5,726 nucleotides of DNA, taken from contig JAFLJU010000470.1 in assembly GCA_022712835.1 (NCBI GenBank), forward strand, positions 1 through 5,726. Direction: 5' to 3'. Positions 5,608 through 5,726 of the stretch are shown piece by piece. A program made the position numbers and the translations under genes. The notes under the pieces were generated by a model. That model saw nothing but the letters and a program-made list of their open reading frames with translations. It did no database searches and was not told the DNA's origin. This stretch comes from Desulfobacteraceae bacterium (lineage in GTDB: Bacteria; Desulfobacterota; Desulfobacteria; Desulfobacterales; Desulfobacteraceae). Position 1 is the stretch's first letter, and every line of letters starts with the position of its first letter.

Positions 5608-5726
5608 TTATTCCGGTATGAGGCGGTCTTGTTCTATGATCTCATAGAGTTGGATCACATCCACAGGTTTTGGAATGACATTATTCATACCGGCTTCCCG
5701 GGCTTTTAACTTAAATTCTGCCAGCA
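5608..5726 (-). CDS. C-terminal end of a receiver-domain protein, probably a hybrid histidine kinase (partial)
   Basis: Only the last 38 residues are in the window; the gene runs in from the right edge. The frame ends at TAA (5608-5610). The visible sequence holds the end of a REC domain: AGMNNVIPKPV contains the conserved Lys-Pro of receivers, followed by the amphipathic last helix DVIQLYEIIEQ. Ending in a receiver directly before an HPt gene and an NtrC-type regulator fits a hybrid sensor kinase whose REC passes phosphate to the HPt protein. A single-domain response regulator would look the same in this fragment. The stop codon lies about 30 nt before the HPt start, so the three genes are probably one operon. 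Confidence 0.8.
   Translation of the reverse strand, partial: LAEFKLKAREAGMNNVIPKPVDVIQLYEIIEQDRLIPE

Noticed and set aside
1..5726. Search for CRISPR arrays, tRNA or rRNA genes, transposase genes or toxin-antitoxin pairs
   Set aside because: None was seen. There are no regularly spaced repeats, no recognisable tRNA-like folds or rRNA stretches, and the repeat cluster at 331-456 has no associated transposase.

Overview
The window carries two regulatory units facing each other, both built around sigma-54 (RpoN) enhancer-binding proteins. The moderately AT-rich composition, the two bacterial enhancer-binding proteins (bEBPs) side by side, the multi-step phosphorelay and the style of the alanine dehydrogenase suggest a Desulfobacterota-type (sulfate-reducing deltaproteobacterial) chromosome. 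That assignment is inferred from gene style; no taxonomic marker gene is present.

Layout. Bases 1-600 hold no convincing gene. They contain a cluster of TGACCC/CGACC boxes, including a 17-nt-arm inverted repeat at 419-456, and a plausible sigma-70 promoter at 491-519. At 608-2206 (+) lies a TyrR-like regulator (ACT - PAS - AAA+ - TyrR-type HTH), best started at a TTG codon with a strong ribosome binding site. A 339-nt gap follows, containing a near-consensus sigma-54 -24/-12 promoter (2406-2421), candidate upstream dyads and a 13-bp tandem repeat at the predicted transcription start. Next is ald (2546-3658, +), a full-length alanine dehydrogenase with all expected catalytic residues. A perfect 15-bp hairpin at 3722-3758 separates it from the convergent minus-strand unit. 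Reading leftward from the right edge, that unit holds the C-terminal end of a receiver-domain protein (probably a hybrid histidine kinase), a small HPt phosphotransfer protein and an NtrC-type response regulator (REC - AAA+ - Fis HTH).

How they work together (inference). The TyrR-like protein probably senses an amino acid through its ACT domain and possibly another cue through PAS. It would then activate the sigma-54 promoter of ald, so that alanine is deaminated to pyruvate, NH4+ and NADH. The minus-strand genes could form a complete His-Asp-His-Asp relay ending in another sigma-54 activator; its target genes are not visible here. The points most worth checking are the TyrR-like/sigma-54/ald module, the divergent GSFTGG loop in the TyrR-like protein, the in-frame TGA that interrupts what looks like the natural N-terminus of the HPt protein, and the repeat cluster at 331-456.
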